From: CAZAJT01 sp964485585
GTDB lineage: Bacteria > Patescibacteriota > Microgenomatia > UBA1406 > GWC2-37-13
DNA length: 6,434 bases
NCBI GenBank assembly: GCA_964485585.1
Contig: CAZAJT010000049.1
Span: 1-6,434, forward strand
Direction: 5' to 3'
Of the stretch, positions 6,196 to 6,434 are shown in pieces. Both the position numbers and the translations under genes were made by a program. The notes under the pieces were generated by a model. That model worked only from the letters and a program-made list of their open reading frames with translations, ran no database searches and was not told the origin of the DNA. Position 1 is the stretch's first letter; each line of letters begins with the position of its first letter.

Positions 6196-6343
6196 GTATT
6201 TTTAGCCTATATAAACCATGTGTCAATTATAAATTCAAACTTAAACTCGTAAATGATCCTCTATTGCAAGAATACTCTTGGATTAACAGGTATGCCAAAT
6301 ACATTTATCTGAAAATGGAGATGGTTACCCGTTGACCATGGTG

Positions 6344-6394
6344 GAGATTGGGGACGAGATTGGAGATTGGGAGATTGGGGACGAGATTGGGGAC
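6344..6394 (+). repeat. G-rich tandem repeat, five GAGATTG(GGGAC) units
   Basis: Five head-to-tail units occur: GAGATTGGGGAC (6344-6355), GAGATTG (6356-6362), GAGATTGG (6363-6370), then two full GAGATTGGGGAC units (6371-6382 and 6383-6394). The block leads into GGTCCTAG. The strand is strikingly G-rich against an AT-rich background, and its G-runs could form a two-tier G-quadruplex. The surrounding gene-free stretch 6198-6343 holds only a weak 5-bp inverted repeat (ATGGT 6321-6325, ACCAT 6335-6339). The units are too short and unspaced for CRISPR. GGGGACGGTCC-type sequence is something I associate with flanks of REP/RAYT (Y1 transposase) elements, but no transposase is inside the window. Confidence 0.75.
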
Positions 6395-6403
6395 GGTCCT
6401 AGA

Positions 6404-6421
6404 ATTGATTGTTAAGTCAAT
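6404..6421. repeat. Small hairpin next to the G-rich repeat
   Basis: ATTGATT (6404-6410) can pair with AGTCAAT (6415-6421) around a GTTA loop; six pairs are Watson-Crick and one is a T-G mismatch or wobble. A short imperfect hairpin directly after a GGGGAC-rich run is the layout of REP-like units recognised by RAYT transposases. It could equally be chance, and the window ends 13 bp later. Confidence 0.35.
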
Positions 6422-6434
6422 CCAAACAAGAAGC

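Noticed and set aside
6221..6226. Perfect minus-strand TTGACA as the -35 of the MutS-like gene
   Set aside because: The spacer to TATAAT is 25 bp, well outside the 16-19 bp range, so it is probably coincidence or belongs to another weak -10.
6048..6335. Plus-strand 95-codon open frame over the start of the MutS-like gene
   Set aside because: Its first third is antisense to the MutS-like coding region and the rest is low-complexity AT-rich sequence with no family resemblance.
6344..6394. Tandem repeat as a CRISPR array
   Set aside because: The units are 7-12 bp and directly abutting; there are no spacers and no cas genes.

Overview
The window is AT-rich (about 60% A+T by eye) and bacterial in style: compact genes, gaps mostly under 60 bp, the standard genetic code (TGA, TAA and TAG all end genes) and recognisable sigma70-type -10 boxes. 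Two habits stand out. Several genes have a TATAAT-like box only a few bases before the ATG, and no gene has a convincing Shine-Dalgarno site at normal spacing. That fits lineages that often use leaderless mRNAs, for example Patescibacteria/CPR-type bacteria, but the taxonomic assignment is an inference, not something the sequence proves. No rRNA, tRNA or CRISPR array was seen.

Layout. Left edge (1-430): the last 30 codons of an unidentified plus-strand gene run tail-to-tail into a small minus-strand gene of unknown function (89-340). A compact bidirectional promoter separates that gene from a Cof-type HAD phosphatase (430-1179). A 51-bp convergent gap with no convincing terminator follows. 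Centre left (1231-3634): three minus-strand genes, read in the order cupin, PfkB sugar/nucleoside kinase and GT2 glycosyltransferase. Each has or may have its own promoter, and they look like a small carbohydrate or glycoconjugate module. Centre (3635-3826): a 192-bp divergent intergenic region with start-proximal promoters for both sides and a 12-bp dyad near its middle. Centre right (3827-5273): two adjacent SAM-dependent methyltransferase genes. The first is intact. The second carries a one-base frameshift and loses its proper C-terminus. Right (5157-6181): a minus-strand MutS-family-like gene, also frameshifted, that ends just before the ATPase domain should begin. It meets the tail of the damaged methyltransferase gene at about 5155-5200. 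Right edge (6198-6434): no gene, but a G-rich tandem repeat of GAGATTGGGGAC units followed by a small hairpin, resembling the flank of a REP/RAYT-type element.

Working model. The cupin, kinase, glycosyltransferase and intact methyltransferase could share a sugar-modification job, with the divergent region as their control point; this rests on gene families and adjacency only. The right third is either a decayed rearrangement scar (two truncated, frameshifted genes joined tail-to-tail beside a repeat) or an assembly artefact. Reads across 5100-5220, 4870 and 5980-6010 would separate these. I found no clearly new defence or mobile system. The most unusual features are the damaged junction, the two bidirectional ATTATANT promoter motifs and the start-proximal promoters.
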